From Marivita sp051859345 (GTDB lineage Bacteria; Pseudomonadota; Alphaproteobacteria; Rhodobacterales; Rhodobacteraceae), in assembly GCF_051859345.1 (NCBI RefSeq), contig NZ_JBHYFV010000017.1:1-64000 (forward strand): a stretch of 64,000 nucleotides of DNA, written 5' to 3'. Both the position numbers and the translations under genes were made by a program. The notes below the pieces were generated by a model. The model saw only the letters and a program-made list of their open reading frames with translations. It did not search any database and was not told where the DNA came from. This document shows, one piece after another, positions 31,544 through 39,278 of the stretch (position 1 is the first letter of the stretch; the number at the start of each line of letters is the position of its first letter).

Positions 31544-32242
31544 ATGTCCAAAGTCACAAGTTTCTTTGCCGCAATTGTCATCATGCTCGGGATTTCGCCG
31601 GTCTGGGCCGAAACAACCGGTCAGATCACGGTGAACGGAGAGGGCAGCGTGTTCGCGGTTCCTGACATGGCCGTGATCACCATGGGCGCATCATCCGAGT
31701 CGGAAACCGCCAAGGAGGCGATGGATCAAACCTCGGACATCACGGCAGCGATTCTCGACCAGCTTGCGCAGGCGGGGGTCGCGGCGCGTGATATCCAGAC
31801 CTCGGATTTGTCATTGAACCCGCTTTGGTTGAACCGGTCTTCTTCGGACAGCCGTCCGCGGATTGACGGGTATCAGGCATCGAACCGTGTGACGGTGCGG
31901 GTGCGGGAACTGGCAAACCTTGGGATCATTCTCGATGCGGTTCTGAGCGATGGCGCGAACCAGTTGGGCGGGTTGCAGTTTACCCTGTCCGAACCGGAAC
32001 CGCTGATGAACGAGGCGCGTGTGAAGGCGGTGGCTGATGCCCGTGCGCGCGCGGAACTTTTTGCAAACGCAGCCGGGGTCGAACTTGGGCCGCTTCTAAG
32101 CCTGAGCGAGAGTGGCGCACGCGCGCCGCGCCCGGAAATGTTCGGCATGGCGCGGTCTGCGGATTCAGAGGTGCCCGTGGCGCAGGGCGAGACCGAATTG
32201 CGCGCAAGTGTGACACTTGTCTATGAGATTGTTTCTCCTTGA
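31544..32242 (+). CDS. SIMPL-domain (DUF541) exported protein
   Basis: A 232-residue protein with a signal peptide (MSKVTSFFAAIVIMLGISPVWA) followed by a SIMPL/DUF541 domain. The characteristic start ITVNGEGSVFAVPDMAVITMGASSES, the YQASNRVTVRVRELANLGIILDAVLSDGANQLGG segment and the DARARAELFANAAGVELGPLLSLSE segment are all present. Bacterial homologues form periplasmic or outer-membrane-associated rings, and one (BP26) is a Brucella antigen; E. coli YggE is linked to oxidative stress. It is divergent from the 836-residue gene across 156 bases and followed by a weak hairpin. Confidence 0.9.
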   Translation: MSKVTSFFAAIVIMLGISPVWAETTGQITVNGEGSVFAVPDMAVITMGASSESETAKEAMDQTSDITAAILDQLAQAGVAARDIQTSDLSLNPLWLNRSSSDSRPRIDGYQASNRVTVRVRELANLGIILDAVLSDGANQLGGLQFTLSEPEPLMNEARVKAVADARARAELFANAAGVELGPLLSLSESGARAPRPEMFGMARSADSEVPVAQGETELRASVTLVYEIVSP

Positions 32243-32251
32243 TCTCTGCTC

Positions 32252-32276
32252 TAGGCGGGTAACGGGACTCCGCCTA
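32252..32276 (+). terminator. Weak hairpin after the SIMPL gene
   Basis: TAGGCGG and CCGCCTA arms with an 11-base loop lie 10 bases after the stop. There is no T run, so termination is doubtful. Confidence 0.35.
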
Positions 32277-32316
32277 TAGTAGCAAAAACGCAAGAGCAGT
32301 TCGCCAAAGGATCGCC

Positions 32317-33321
32317 ATGGCCCGACGTCCGGCACAACCGAAATCAGTCAACGTCCTGATCGTTGGCCAGATGGGGCGTCTTGCGTATGAAGCGCTTCTG
32401 TTTGCGCTGTCCCTTAAGGCAAACACCTCGTCCCCCCGGTTCAGGCTTTTTGTTGCGGAACCGCAGCCGGGTGCGAAATGGCAAACCGATCCAACCATCC
32501 GCCCAGAGCCGTTGCGCGACATGATCGAAGCGCAGGGCGCGACCATTGTGCCGTTCGAGAGCCGGTTTTTCGGCAGCGATTATCCATATGGAAACAAGAT
32601 CGAGGCGCTTTTCGCCCTGCCCAAGGGCGAACCGTTCGTCTTTTTCGACACCGACACGCTGATCACGGGCGATCTGGATGCGGTGCCGTTCGATTTCTCC
32701 AGACCAAGCGCCTCCCTGCGTGTCGAAGGAACGTGGCCGCAGATCGAACTCTACGGTCCGGGGTACGCGGAAACGTGGAAATCACTGTATGATCGGTTTG
32801 ATCTGGATTTCGAAAGCTCGCTCGATCTGACACAGCCAGAGGAATACTGGCGGCGTCATCTTTATTTCAACGCCGGGTTCTTCTTTTACAAATGCCCGCA
32901 CGTCTTTGGTCAGACGTTTCTGGACATGGCGCTGTCGATCCAGAATGATCCACCCGCAGCGCTGGTGTGCCAACAGCTTAAACCGTGGCTGGATCAGGTT
33001 GCGCTGCCTTTGGTCATTCACAAGCTGGGGGGCGGGCGCGATGCCTTGCCAGCGGGATTTATCGACGGAAAGACCAGCGTGCATTACCGCAACATGCCGC
33101 TTCTGTATGCGCGCGAAGACGACAGAGTCATTGATCTGCTGGAAACGATTTCAGCGCCTAACCCGGTCAAGAGGCTTTTGAAGGAATACGAACCGTTCAA
33201 ACGGATGATCTATCAAAACCGGGGCCACAAGGTACGCGACCTGTTCGACAGGGCGCATCTGCCCAGCCGGGAACAGCCTATCCGCCAAAGGATCAAGAAA
33301 AACGGGTTCTGGATGGTCTGA
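32317..33321 (+). CDS. Glycosyltransferase-like protein (GT-A type, DxD)
   Basis: A 334-residue protein with features of a GT-A glycosyltransferase: N-terminal VNVLIVGQMGRLAYEALLFALSLKAN and a DxD-type motif in EPFVFFDTDTLITGDLDAV, the usual metal/nucleotide-sugar site. Further on, YFNAGFFFYKCPHVFG and HYRNMPLLY resemble family 8-like acceptor regions. There is no signal peptide or membrane segment. Neighbours give no polysaccharide context. I cannot name the donor or acceptor, and a non-catalytic homologue is possible. The C-terminus is basic (LPSREQPIRQRIKKNGFW). Confidence 0.6.
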   Translation: MARRPAQPKSVNVLIVGQMGRLAYEALLFALSLKANTSSPRFRLFVAEPQPGAKWQTDPTIRPEPLRDMIEAQGATIVPFESRFFGSDYPYGNKIEALFALPKGEPFVFFDTDTLITGDLDAVPFDFSRPSASLRVEGTWPQIELYGPGYAETWKSLYDRFDLDFESSLDLTQPEEYWRRHLYFNAGFFFYKCPHVFGQTFLDMALSIQNDPPAALVCQQLKPWLDQVALPLVIHKLGGGRDALPAGFIDGKTSVHYRNMPLLYAREDDRVIDLLETISAPNPVKRLLKEYEPFKRMIYQNRGHKVRDLFDRAHLPSREQPIRQRIKKNGFWMV

Positions 33322-33480
33322 GCGACCAGGTACGCGGGGCAGGACGGTCGTCCCAAGATTGGCGTTTACATAATTTTGCCGTACCGTAATCTTACGTTGG
33401 ATCCGTTTTCTTGCGCACATCCCACGAGGCACTTTCCATGAGGGCCGCCGTCACATTCGAACGTCTGGCCGGAGGCCTCA

Positions 33481-35352
33481 ATGGCATTTCTCTTTGCGTA
33501 TAGGGCTGACCCCACGAATGATCCGTTCATCGATGTGATGTCCGATGGCTTTGCCTGGGACCTTTCCAAATCGAACACGATCACCTGGGCAATCGCGGAT
33601 GGCGAAAACGGCGATGTCTGGGCGAACCGTGAACAGGCGATCAATGTATTCGCTGCTGCAATCGAGTCAATTCAGCAATACGTCGGCGTAAAATTTGCCT
33701 ATCTGGATGATTTCACCAGCCCGAGCGCGGCGGGTGAGGCCGGGGCGGACATTGTCTATACGCTGGACAACACGATCGTTGCAGATGGCACCCTGGCTTA
33801 TGCCTATTACCCCGGTCCCGGCCCGTTCAGTGACTTCGAGCAATATCCAACCGAAGGCGGCGACGTCTTCATGAATTTCTCGGCCGAGATCATTGCATCA
33901 TCGAGTTTCGAACCGGGCTCGGACGGTTTTCTGACGGTGATCCACGAACTGGGTCACGCCTTGGGTCTCAAACATCCTTTCGAAGGAAGCTTGTCGCGCC
34001 CGTCCTTGGATCAACTGGACCAGTCGATTGTTCGGGACCTCGATTGGTTCACGATCATGTCCTATACCGATCCGTATGAATATCAGCTTGAGCGCTGGGA
34101 TCCCGCGACGCCGATGATGCTGGATGTGCTGGCGTTGCAGTATCTTTACGGCGTGAACACCGCGACAAACGCGGGGGATACCGTCCTGAGACTGGACAGT
34201 GAACAGTACTATTACACCCTGTGGGATGCGAGCGGTGTGGACCGTGCAGACGCGTCCGGCCAATCCGAAGGCTGGACCATCTTCCTGCCTGACTTCAACG
34301 CGACACCGTTGGTCGACACGCTCTCGGGCTTTGCGCTTCCTTCAAGGCAGTTTGATCAATCCCTGGTCGAGTCGGCCCCGACAGAACTGATCTGGCTGAT
34401 GGGCGACATCGAGAACGCAACCGGATCGCGGTTTGCCGACTCGATCAACGGTAACCGGTTTGACAACGATCTGCGGGGCGGTGGCGGGGATGATGAACTG
34501 GAAGGGTACGCAGGCAACGACATTCTGGACGGAAACGGCGGACGCGACATTGCCCAATTCGCCGGAGATCAGTCTTCATTCACCCTGACCATCAGCGCTG
34601 ATGCCATCACGGTGCAAGACCGGCGCCTGGGTGGGTCCGGGACCGACACGTTGCGCAATATCGAATTGGTCCAATTTTACACTGACACAGACCAACAAAG
34701 CATTGATCTTGAAGTCCATGGTGGCCAGGCGGGTTTGTCCGGTGCGGATCTTGAAAGCTTCATCGAACTCTATATCGCCTATTTCAACCGGGCACCGGAC
34801 GCGATTGGCCTGAACTTTTGGGGAACCGCCTTTGCAGATGGCGTTTCACTTACCAAGATCGCCACACTTTTCATTGATCAGGATGAAACCCGCGCGACCT
34901 ATCCCGAGAACCTCTCCAACGAGGTCTTCGCGACGGCGGTCTATGACAACGTGCTGGGCCGAATTCCGGATCAGGCCGGTTTCGATTTCTGGGTTGATGT
35001 GCTGGACTCCGGAACGGTCGGACGTGGTCAGTTCATTCTGGAGGTGCTTGCCGGAACCAAGGCAGCGCCGGCCGCGGACGCGACGCAGGATTTTATCGAA
35101 CAACAGCTTGCCGACCGCGATTACCTTGCCACAAAGACCGATATCGGGGCGCTTTATGCAGTGCATCGGGGCATGTCCGACGTCACCAACGCCACCCTGG
35201 TCATGACCTTCTTCGATGGATCAGACGAAGGCGTGTCGGCGGCGCGGGATGCGATCGATCAGTATTATTCGGCGGCTCTTGATCCTGAAAGTGGCGCCTT
35301 CCTGATGCCGCTTGTCGGGGTTCTGGACAATCCGTTTGACGCGATTGCATGA
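33481..35352 (+). CDS. Serralysin-like M10 metalloprotease with RTX repeat and DUF4214
   Basis: A 623-residue secreted zinc protease. The zinc site is HELGHALGLKHPF (H155, H159, H165) and the Met-turn TIMSY (191-195), both of the metzincin M10B type. Then come a short RTX calcium-binding region (GGGGDDELEGYAGNDILDGNGGRD, around residue 336) and a DUF4214 domain (ELYIAYFNRAPDAIGLNFWGTAFADG, ~430-540). No N-terminal signal peptide is present, consistent with type I secretion through a C-terminal signal. No ABC exporter or membrane-fusion gene is adjacent, so secretion genes must lie elsewhere. An inverted repeat CGTAA-TC-TTACG lies ~85 bases upstream. Confidence 0.88.
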   Translation: MAFLFAYRADPTNDPFIDVMSDGFAWDLSKSNTITWAIADGENGDVWANREQAINVFAAAIESIQQYVGVKFAYLDDFTSPSAAGEAGADIVYTLDNTIVADGTLAYAYYPGPGPFSDFEQYPTEGGDVFMNFSAEIIASSSFEPGSDGFLTVIHELGHALGLKHPFEGSLSRPSLDQLDQSIVRDLDWFTIMSYTDPYEYQLERWDPATPMMLDVLALQYLYGVNTATNAGDTVLRLDSEQYYYTLWDASGVDRADASGQSEGWTIFLPDFNATPLVDTLSGFALPSRQFDQSLVESAPTELIWLMGDIENATGSRFADSINGNRFDNDLRGGGGDDELEGYAGNDILDGNGGRDIAQFAGDQSSFTLTISADAITVQDRRLGGSGTDTLRNIELVQFYTDTDQQSIDLEVHGGQAGLSGADLESFIELYIAYFNRAPDAIGLNFWGTAFADGVSLTKIATLFIDQDETRATYPENLSNEVFATAVYDNVLGRIPDQAGFDFWVDVLDSGTVGRGQFILEVLAGTKAAPAADATQDFIEQQLADRDYLATKTDIGALYAVHRGMSDVTNATLVMTFFDGSDEGVSAARDAIDQYYSAALDPESGAFLMPLVGVLDNPFDAIA

Positions 35353-35431
35353 TGGGCTTCCGGACATCGGTTCGGGTGGACACCGGGCGCAACAACGTCG
35401 GTCATCACACGGAATACCCAAGGGGACGGGA

Positions 35432-36097
35432 ATGACGTACACCGTCTGGATAGAACAGTTTCAGGGGCTGAGCACTTTGCCGGAGAACGTAAAGCAGTAC
35501 CTCGTTGATGAAAGCAAGGTCATGCATGTTCCCGCAGGCAAGGCGGTGTTTGGTCCGGGGGCGGTGCCCGACAGTTTGTTGTTCCTTCTCAATGGCCGGG
35601 TGCGCGTGCAGCAGACGTCGGAAAGCGGGCGCGATATCGTTCTCTACCGGGTCGAGGCCGGGGAAAGCTGTGTCCTGACCACGGCCTGCCTGCTGGCGCA
35701 TGAACCTTATTCGGCAGAAGGCATTACCGAAACCGAGGTGACGGCGATTGCGATTCCGCGCAGGGCATTTGACCGGTTGATGGCGTCGTCTCGCGAATTC
35801 CGCGAGATTGTCCTGACAGCCTATGCACGGCGGATCACCGATCTGTTTCGTGTCATCGACGAGGTGGCTTTCGGGAGGATTGATGTCCGTCTGGCCAGCC
35901 GGTTGCTGACCCTTGCGATCACGGGGGACGAGCTTGCCACAACCCACCAACAGCTTGCGACCGAACTGGGAACCGCACGAGAGGTGATTTCCCGTGTGTT
36001 GCATGATTTCCAGAAACGCGGATTGATCGCCCAGTCGCGGGGCAAGATTACCCTGCTTGAACGCGGCAAGATCGAACGGCTGGCCGAAAGCGCCTGA
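35432..36097 (+). CDS. Crp/Fnr-family transcriptional regulator at the head of the sulfide cluster
   Basis: A 221-residue Crp/Fnr regulator: N-terminal cyclic-nucleotide-binding-like fold (VPAGKAVFGPGAVPDSLLFLLNGRVRVQQTSESGRDIVLYRVEAGESCVLTTACLL) and C-terminal winged helix (TTHQQLATELGTAREVISRVLHDFQKRGLIAQSRGKITLL). Two cysteines flank the sensor core (C in ESCVLTTACLL), but there is no N-terminal Fnr cysteine cluster. In the recognition helix, RExxSR keeps Arg and Glu at the CRP R180/E181 positions, so GTGA-type half-sites are predicted. ATG 35432 follows AGGGGACGGGA. It precedes the sulfide genes on the same strand and is a likely sulfide- or persulfide-responsive regulator (inference). 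Confidence 0.85.
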   Translation: MTYTVWIEQFQGLSTLPENVKQYLVDESKVMHVPAGKAVFGPGAVPDSLLFLLNGRVRVQQTSESGRDIVLYRVEAGESCVLTTACLLAHEPYSAEGITETEVTAIAIPRRAFDRLMASSREFREIVLTAYARRITDLFRVIDEVAFGRIDVRLASRLLTLAITGDELATTHQQLATELGTAREVISRVLHDFQKRGLIAQSRGKITLLERGKIERLAESA

Positions 36098-36159
36098 CGC
36101 GCTTTCGCAAGGGTCACCTGCGACCGAACGTATCATTTGTGACGTTTCTGGTCGGTTGG

Positions 36160-36172
36160 GTGACTATGTCAC
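36160..36172. promoter_or_regulatory. Candidate operator for the Crp/Fnr-like regulator
   Basis: GTGAC-TAT-GTCAC lies 60 bases before the DUF2892 start and 63 bases after the regulator stop. The GTGA/TCAC half-sites are those recognised by CRP-like helices, but the spacer is five rather than six bases, so assignment is tentative. Confidence 0.45.
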
Positions 36173-36231
36173 TGAAGAGCTCCGCACAAAGGTTTACCAA
36201 ACTCACAGATTTAACTCTGGAGGGTTTAAAC

Positions 36232-36444
36232 ATGTCTACCAATGTTGGCACAGTTGATCGGATCGTGCGCGCGGTTCTTGGCGTTGTCCTGCTGTATCTC
36301 GCGTTTGCAAGCGGCCTGCCGTTGTTTGACGGGGCGCTGTTCAAATACGGCGCGGCATTGATCGGTGTTGTCATGCTTGTCGTGGCGGCAGTGCGCGTCT
36401 GCCCGATCTATTCGATCTTCGGCATCAAGACCTGCCGCACCTGA
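36232..36444 (+). CDS. DUF2892 (YgaP-like) small membrane protein
   Basis: A 70-residue protein with two transmembrane helices (VRAVLGVVLLYLAFASGL and ALIGVVMLVVAAVRVCPIYSIFGI), matching DUF2892, the membrane domain of the rhodanese YgaP and a common companion of sulfur-metabolism genes. The start NVGTVDRIVRAVLG and end CPIYSIFGIKTC (two cysteines) are typical. ATG 36232 has CTGGAGGG upstream. It sits directly before the persulfide-dioxygenase-like gene. A role in moving sulfide or thiocyanate, or in anchoring sulfurtransferases, is suggested by the family and context only. Confidence 0.85.
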   Translation: MSTNVGTVDRIVRAVLGVVLLYLAFASGLPLFDGALFKYGAALIGVVMLVVAAVRVCPIYSIFGIKTCRT

Positions 36445-36467
36445 CCTTCACGGTCTGACCAGACCCT

Positions 36468-36493
36468 AGGGCGTCGCGGTTTCGCGTCGCCCT
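36468..36493 (+). terminator. Hairpin between DUF2892 and the dioxygenase-like gene
   Basis: Eleven-base arms with one mismatch (AGGGCGTCGCG against CGCGTCGCCCT) around GTTT, with no T run. It may attenuate transcription or stabilise mRNA ends rather than terminate. Confidence 0.4.
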
Positions 36494-36548
36494 GCCTGTT
36501 CCTCAGGCAACCATCTGACACAACTGAACTTTGTATGAGGCAATCCCC

Positions 36549-37433
36549 ATGACGCACTATCCCGTGGACATGTCGGTGACACCAGACGTTTCGGCCTTTT
36601 TCGACGAGGCCACAAATACCATCAGCTATATCGTCAAGGATCCCACATCCGATGCCTGTGCGATTGTCGACAGCGTGATGGACATCGATTACGCCGCCGG
36701 GCGGATCACCTATGATCACGCCGATCAGCTGATCGAAGCGATCACGTCGCGTGGACTCAGGCTTGAGTGGATCATCGAGACCCATGTGCATGCCGACCAT
36801 CTGTCGGCGGCACCTTATATTCAGGAAAAACTGGGCGGCAAGATCGGCGTCGGGTCCAAGATCATGGTTGTGCAGGACACGTTCGGCAAGGTGTTCAACG
36901 AAGGCACCGAATTCCAGCGCGATGGCAGCCAGTTCGACAAGCTGTTCGAGGATGGCGACACCTACAAGATCGGCAACATGGACGCGTTTGCGATCTACAC
37001 GCCCGGCCACACCCCGGCCTGTATGGTGCATGTGATGGGCAACGCCGCGTTTGTCGGTGACACGCTGTTCATGCCCGATGGTGGCTCTGCCCGCGCCGAT
37101 TTCCCCGGTGGGGATGCGGGCACGCTTTATGACAGCATCCAGAAGGTGCTGACGCTCCCCGACGACATGCGTCTGTTCATGTGCCACGATTACGGCCCCA
37201 ATGGCCGCGACATCCAGTGGGAAACCACCGTGGGCGAAGAAAAGGCGCACAACATTCATGTGGGTGGTGGCAAGACCAAGGAAGAGTTCGTCACCTTCCG
37301 GACCGAGCGGGATGCAACGCTGGACATGCCAAGGCTCATCATACCGTCTTTGCAGGTGAACATGCGCGCGGGTGAGGTCCCCAAGGACAAGGACGGCAAC
37401 CCGATGCTCAAGGTGCCGGTCAACGCACTTTGA
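36549..37433 (+). CDS. Metallo-beta-lactamase-fold persulfide dioxygenase-like protein (ETHE1/Blh type)
   Basis: A 294-residue metallo-beta-lactamase protein of the ETHE1/Blh group, non-heme iron dioxygenases that oxidise glutathione persulfide to sulfite. The metal motif is THVHADHLSAAPYI (H79, H81, D83, H84), with later ligands in TPGHTPACM, FVGDTLFMPDGGSARADFPGG (the dioxygenase-type segment) and FMCHDYGPNGRD. Standard glyoxalases lack that arrangement. It is flanked by DUF2892 and an SQR fusion, so the assignment is well supported by context. ATG 36549 follows GAGG at eight bases. Blh-type members are sometimes annotated as beta-lactamase-like hydrolase. Confidence 0.85.
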   Translation: MTHYPVDMSVTPDVSAFFDEATNTISYIVKDPTSDACAIVDSVMDIDYAAGRITYDHADQLIEAITSRGLRLEWIIETHVHADHLSAAPYIQEKLGGKIGVGSKIMVVQDTFGKVFNEGTEFQRDGSQFDKLFEDGDTYKIGNMDAFAIYTPGHTPACMVHVMGNAAFVGDTLFMPDGGSARADFPGGDAGTLYDSIQKVLTLPDDMRLFMCHDYGPNGRDIQWETTVGEEKAHNIHVGGGKTKEEFVTFRTERDATLDMPRLIIPSLQVNMRAGEVPKDKDGNPMLKVPVNAL

Positions 37434-37456
37434 CGCGGACGCGACGAACTACAGCG

Positions 37457-37475
37457 TGACGGCACCTTGCCGTCA
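37457..37475 (+). other. Hairpin between the dioxygenase-like and SQR genes
   Basis: TGACGGCA and TGCCGTCA, perfect 8-bp arms with a three-base loop, in the 78-base gap. There is no T run. Possible mRNA processing or protection structure separating the two cistrons. Confidence 0.4.
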
Positions 37476-37511
37476 TGTCACCTCAACAGGCACAGAAGTG
37501 AGCCCATCCAA

Positions 37512-39191
37512 ATGACACTCAACAAGATCAATGATGCTCTCACGGTCAGTCCGCAGATCACTGCGGCTGATGTGCCAGCGATCAAGGAAGCCGGGTTCCG
37601 GTCCATCATCTGCAACCGGCCCGATGGCGAAGGGTCGGACCAGCCCACGCATGAAGAAATCGAACTTGCGGCCAAGGCGGCTGGTCTGGAGGTGCGGTAT
37701 TTGCCGGTGCAGACCGGTCTGGTGGGCGATGAAGATGCCGCGGCCTTTGGTGTTGCGCTGCGTGAAATGCCTGGTCCCGTCCTTGCCTATTGTCGGTCCG
37801 GAACGCGATCCGCCACGCTCTGGTCGCTCAGTCAGGCGAAATCCCTTCCGATGGCAGAGATCCTCGGGGCCACCAAGGCGGCGGGGTACGACATGAACGG
37901 TGTTGCCCGCCGGATCGCCAATGGCGGCAAGACGCCAACGGACACCGGCGATGCGAAATTCGACGTGGTGATCGTCGGCGCCGGAGCAGGCGGTGTTTCG
38001 GTTGCGGCCAGTCTGAAGGCGCGCAAGCCGGGCCTGTCGGTGGCAATTATCGACCCGGCGGATATCCATTATTATCAACCCGGTTGGACCATGGTCGGTG
38101 GCGGTATTTTTGATCCGCAGGAAACAGCCAAGACGATGGGGTCGCTGATCCCGACCGGGGTCCACTGGATCAAGGCTGCCGTGGCTGCGTTCGAGCCTGC
38201 CAATGACGCGGTGATCCTCGATGGATGCCGGGTGGTCAAATATGACCGGCTGGTTGTGTGTCCGGGTCTCAAGCTGGACTGGGGCAAGGTCGAAGGTCTA
38301 GAGGAAACGCTGGGCCGGAATGGTGTCACCTCGAATTATCGTTACGATCTGGCACCTTATACATGGGAGCTGGTCCAGAACCTGAAGGAAGGCCGTGCAC
38401 TTTTCACTCAACCGCCCATGCCGATCAAATGTGCAGGTGCGCCGCAAAAGGCGATGTACCTGTCAGGTGATGCGTGGTTCCGCAATGGCACGCTCAGGAA
38501 CATCGACATCCAGTTCATGAACGCGGGTGGCGTGCTGTTTGGGGTCAAGGATTACGTTCCGGCGTTGATGGAGTATGTCAGGAAATACGATGCTGACCTG
38601 AATTTCTTTCACAACCTGATCGCGGTCGATGGTCCGGCGAAAAAGGCCACCTTTGCGGTCAACGCACCGGACACCGACCCGACAACGGTCGAGGTGGAAT
38701 TTGACATGATGCATGTCTGCCCACCGCAGACCGCACCGGATTTCATCCGCGTCTCACCGTTGGCGGATGCAGCGGGATGGGTCGACGTGGATCAGGCCAC
38801 ACTGCGCCACAAGAGTTATGACAACATCTGGTCCTTGGGTGACGTGATGAACGCGCCGAATGCAAAGACTGCTGCGGCGGCCCGGAAACAGGCCCCGACA
38901 GTGGCCGATAATATCGTGGCTGACATCCGGGGCCAGTCGGCTGTGGCGCAATATGACGGATACGGATCCTGCCCGCTGACCGTGGAACGCGGAAAGATCG
39001 TGCTGGCAGAGTTTGGCTATGGCGGCACGCTCTTGCCGAGTTTTCCAAGCTACCTGATCGACGGAACAAAACCGTCCCGCGCGGCGTGGTTCCTCAAGGA
39101 AAGGCTACTGCCGCCGATCTATTGGAAAGCGATGCTCAAGGGCAAGGAGTGGATGGCGAAGCCTGAAAAGGTCAGGGTCGCCGCCGAATGA
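37512..39191 (+). CDS. DUF442 sulfurtransferase/phosphatase-like domain fused to type II sulfide:quinone oxidoreductase
   Basis: A 559-residue fusion. Residues ~1-130 are a TIGR01244/DUF442 domain with active loop YCRSGTRS (C94, CxxxxR, rhodanese-like). Residues ~148-559 are a flavoprotein (GAGAGG at 156-161) strongly resembling mitochondrial-type (type II) SQR: KCAGAPQK (C307) and DGYGSCPL (C487) correspond to the two redox cysteines of human SQOR, and VADAAGWVDVD-, LAEFGYGGTLLPSFP-like segments align. SQR oxidises sulfide, passes electrons to quinone and forms a persulfide on an acceptor. The fused domain could receive or transfer that sulfur (inference). It lies after the dioxygenase-like gene. 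Confidence 0.9.
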   Translation: MTLNKINDALTVSPQITAADVPAIKEAGFRSIICNRPDGEGSDQPTHEEIELAAKAAGLEVRYLPVQTGLVGDEDAAAFGVALREMPGPVLAYCRSGTRSATLWSLSQAKSLPMAEILGATKAAGYDMNGVARRIANGGKTPTDTGDAKFDVVIVGAGAGGVSVAASLKARKPGLSVAIIDPADIHYYQPGWTMVGGGIFDPQETAKTMGSLIPTGVHWIKAAVAAFEPANDAVILDGCRVVKYDRLVVCPGLKLDWGKVEGLEETLGRNGVTSNYRYDLAPYTWELVQNLKEGRALFTQPPMPIKCAGAPQKAMYLSGDAWFRNGTLRNIDIQFMNAGGVLFGVKDYVPALMEYVRKYDADLNFFHNLIAVDGPAKKATFAVNAPDTDPTTVEVEFDMMHVCPPQTAPDFIRVSPLADAAGWVDVDQATLRHKSYDNIWSLGDVMNAPNAKTAAAARKQAPTVADNIVADIRGQSAVAQYDGYGSCPLTVERGKIVLAEFGYGGTLLPSFPSYLIDGTKPSRAAWFLKERLLPPIYWKAMLKGKEWMAKPEKVRVAAE

Positions 39192-39278
39192 AACACCAGA
39201 CGCGCGCCAGGTAACGGCGTGCATCACCTTCGCGGGCAAAGCCGTAATGCTTTGTCCGCATTCAATTTGAGAAGACCC

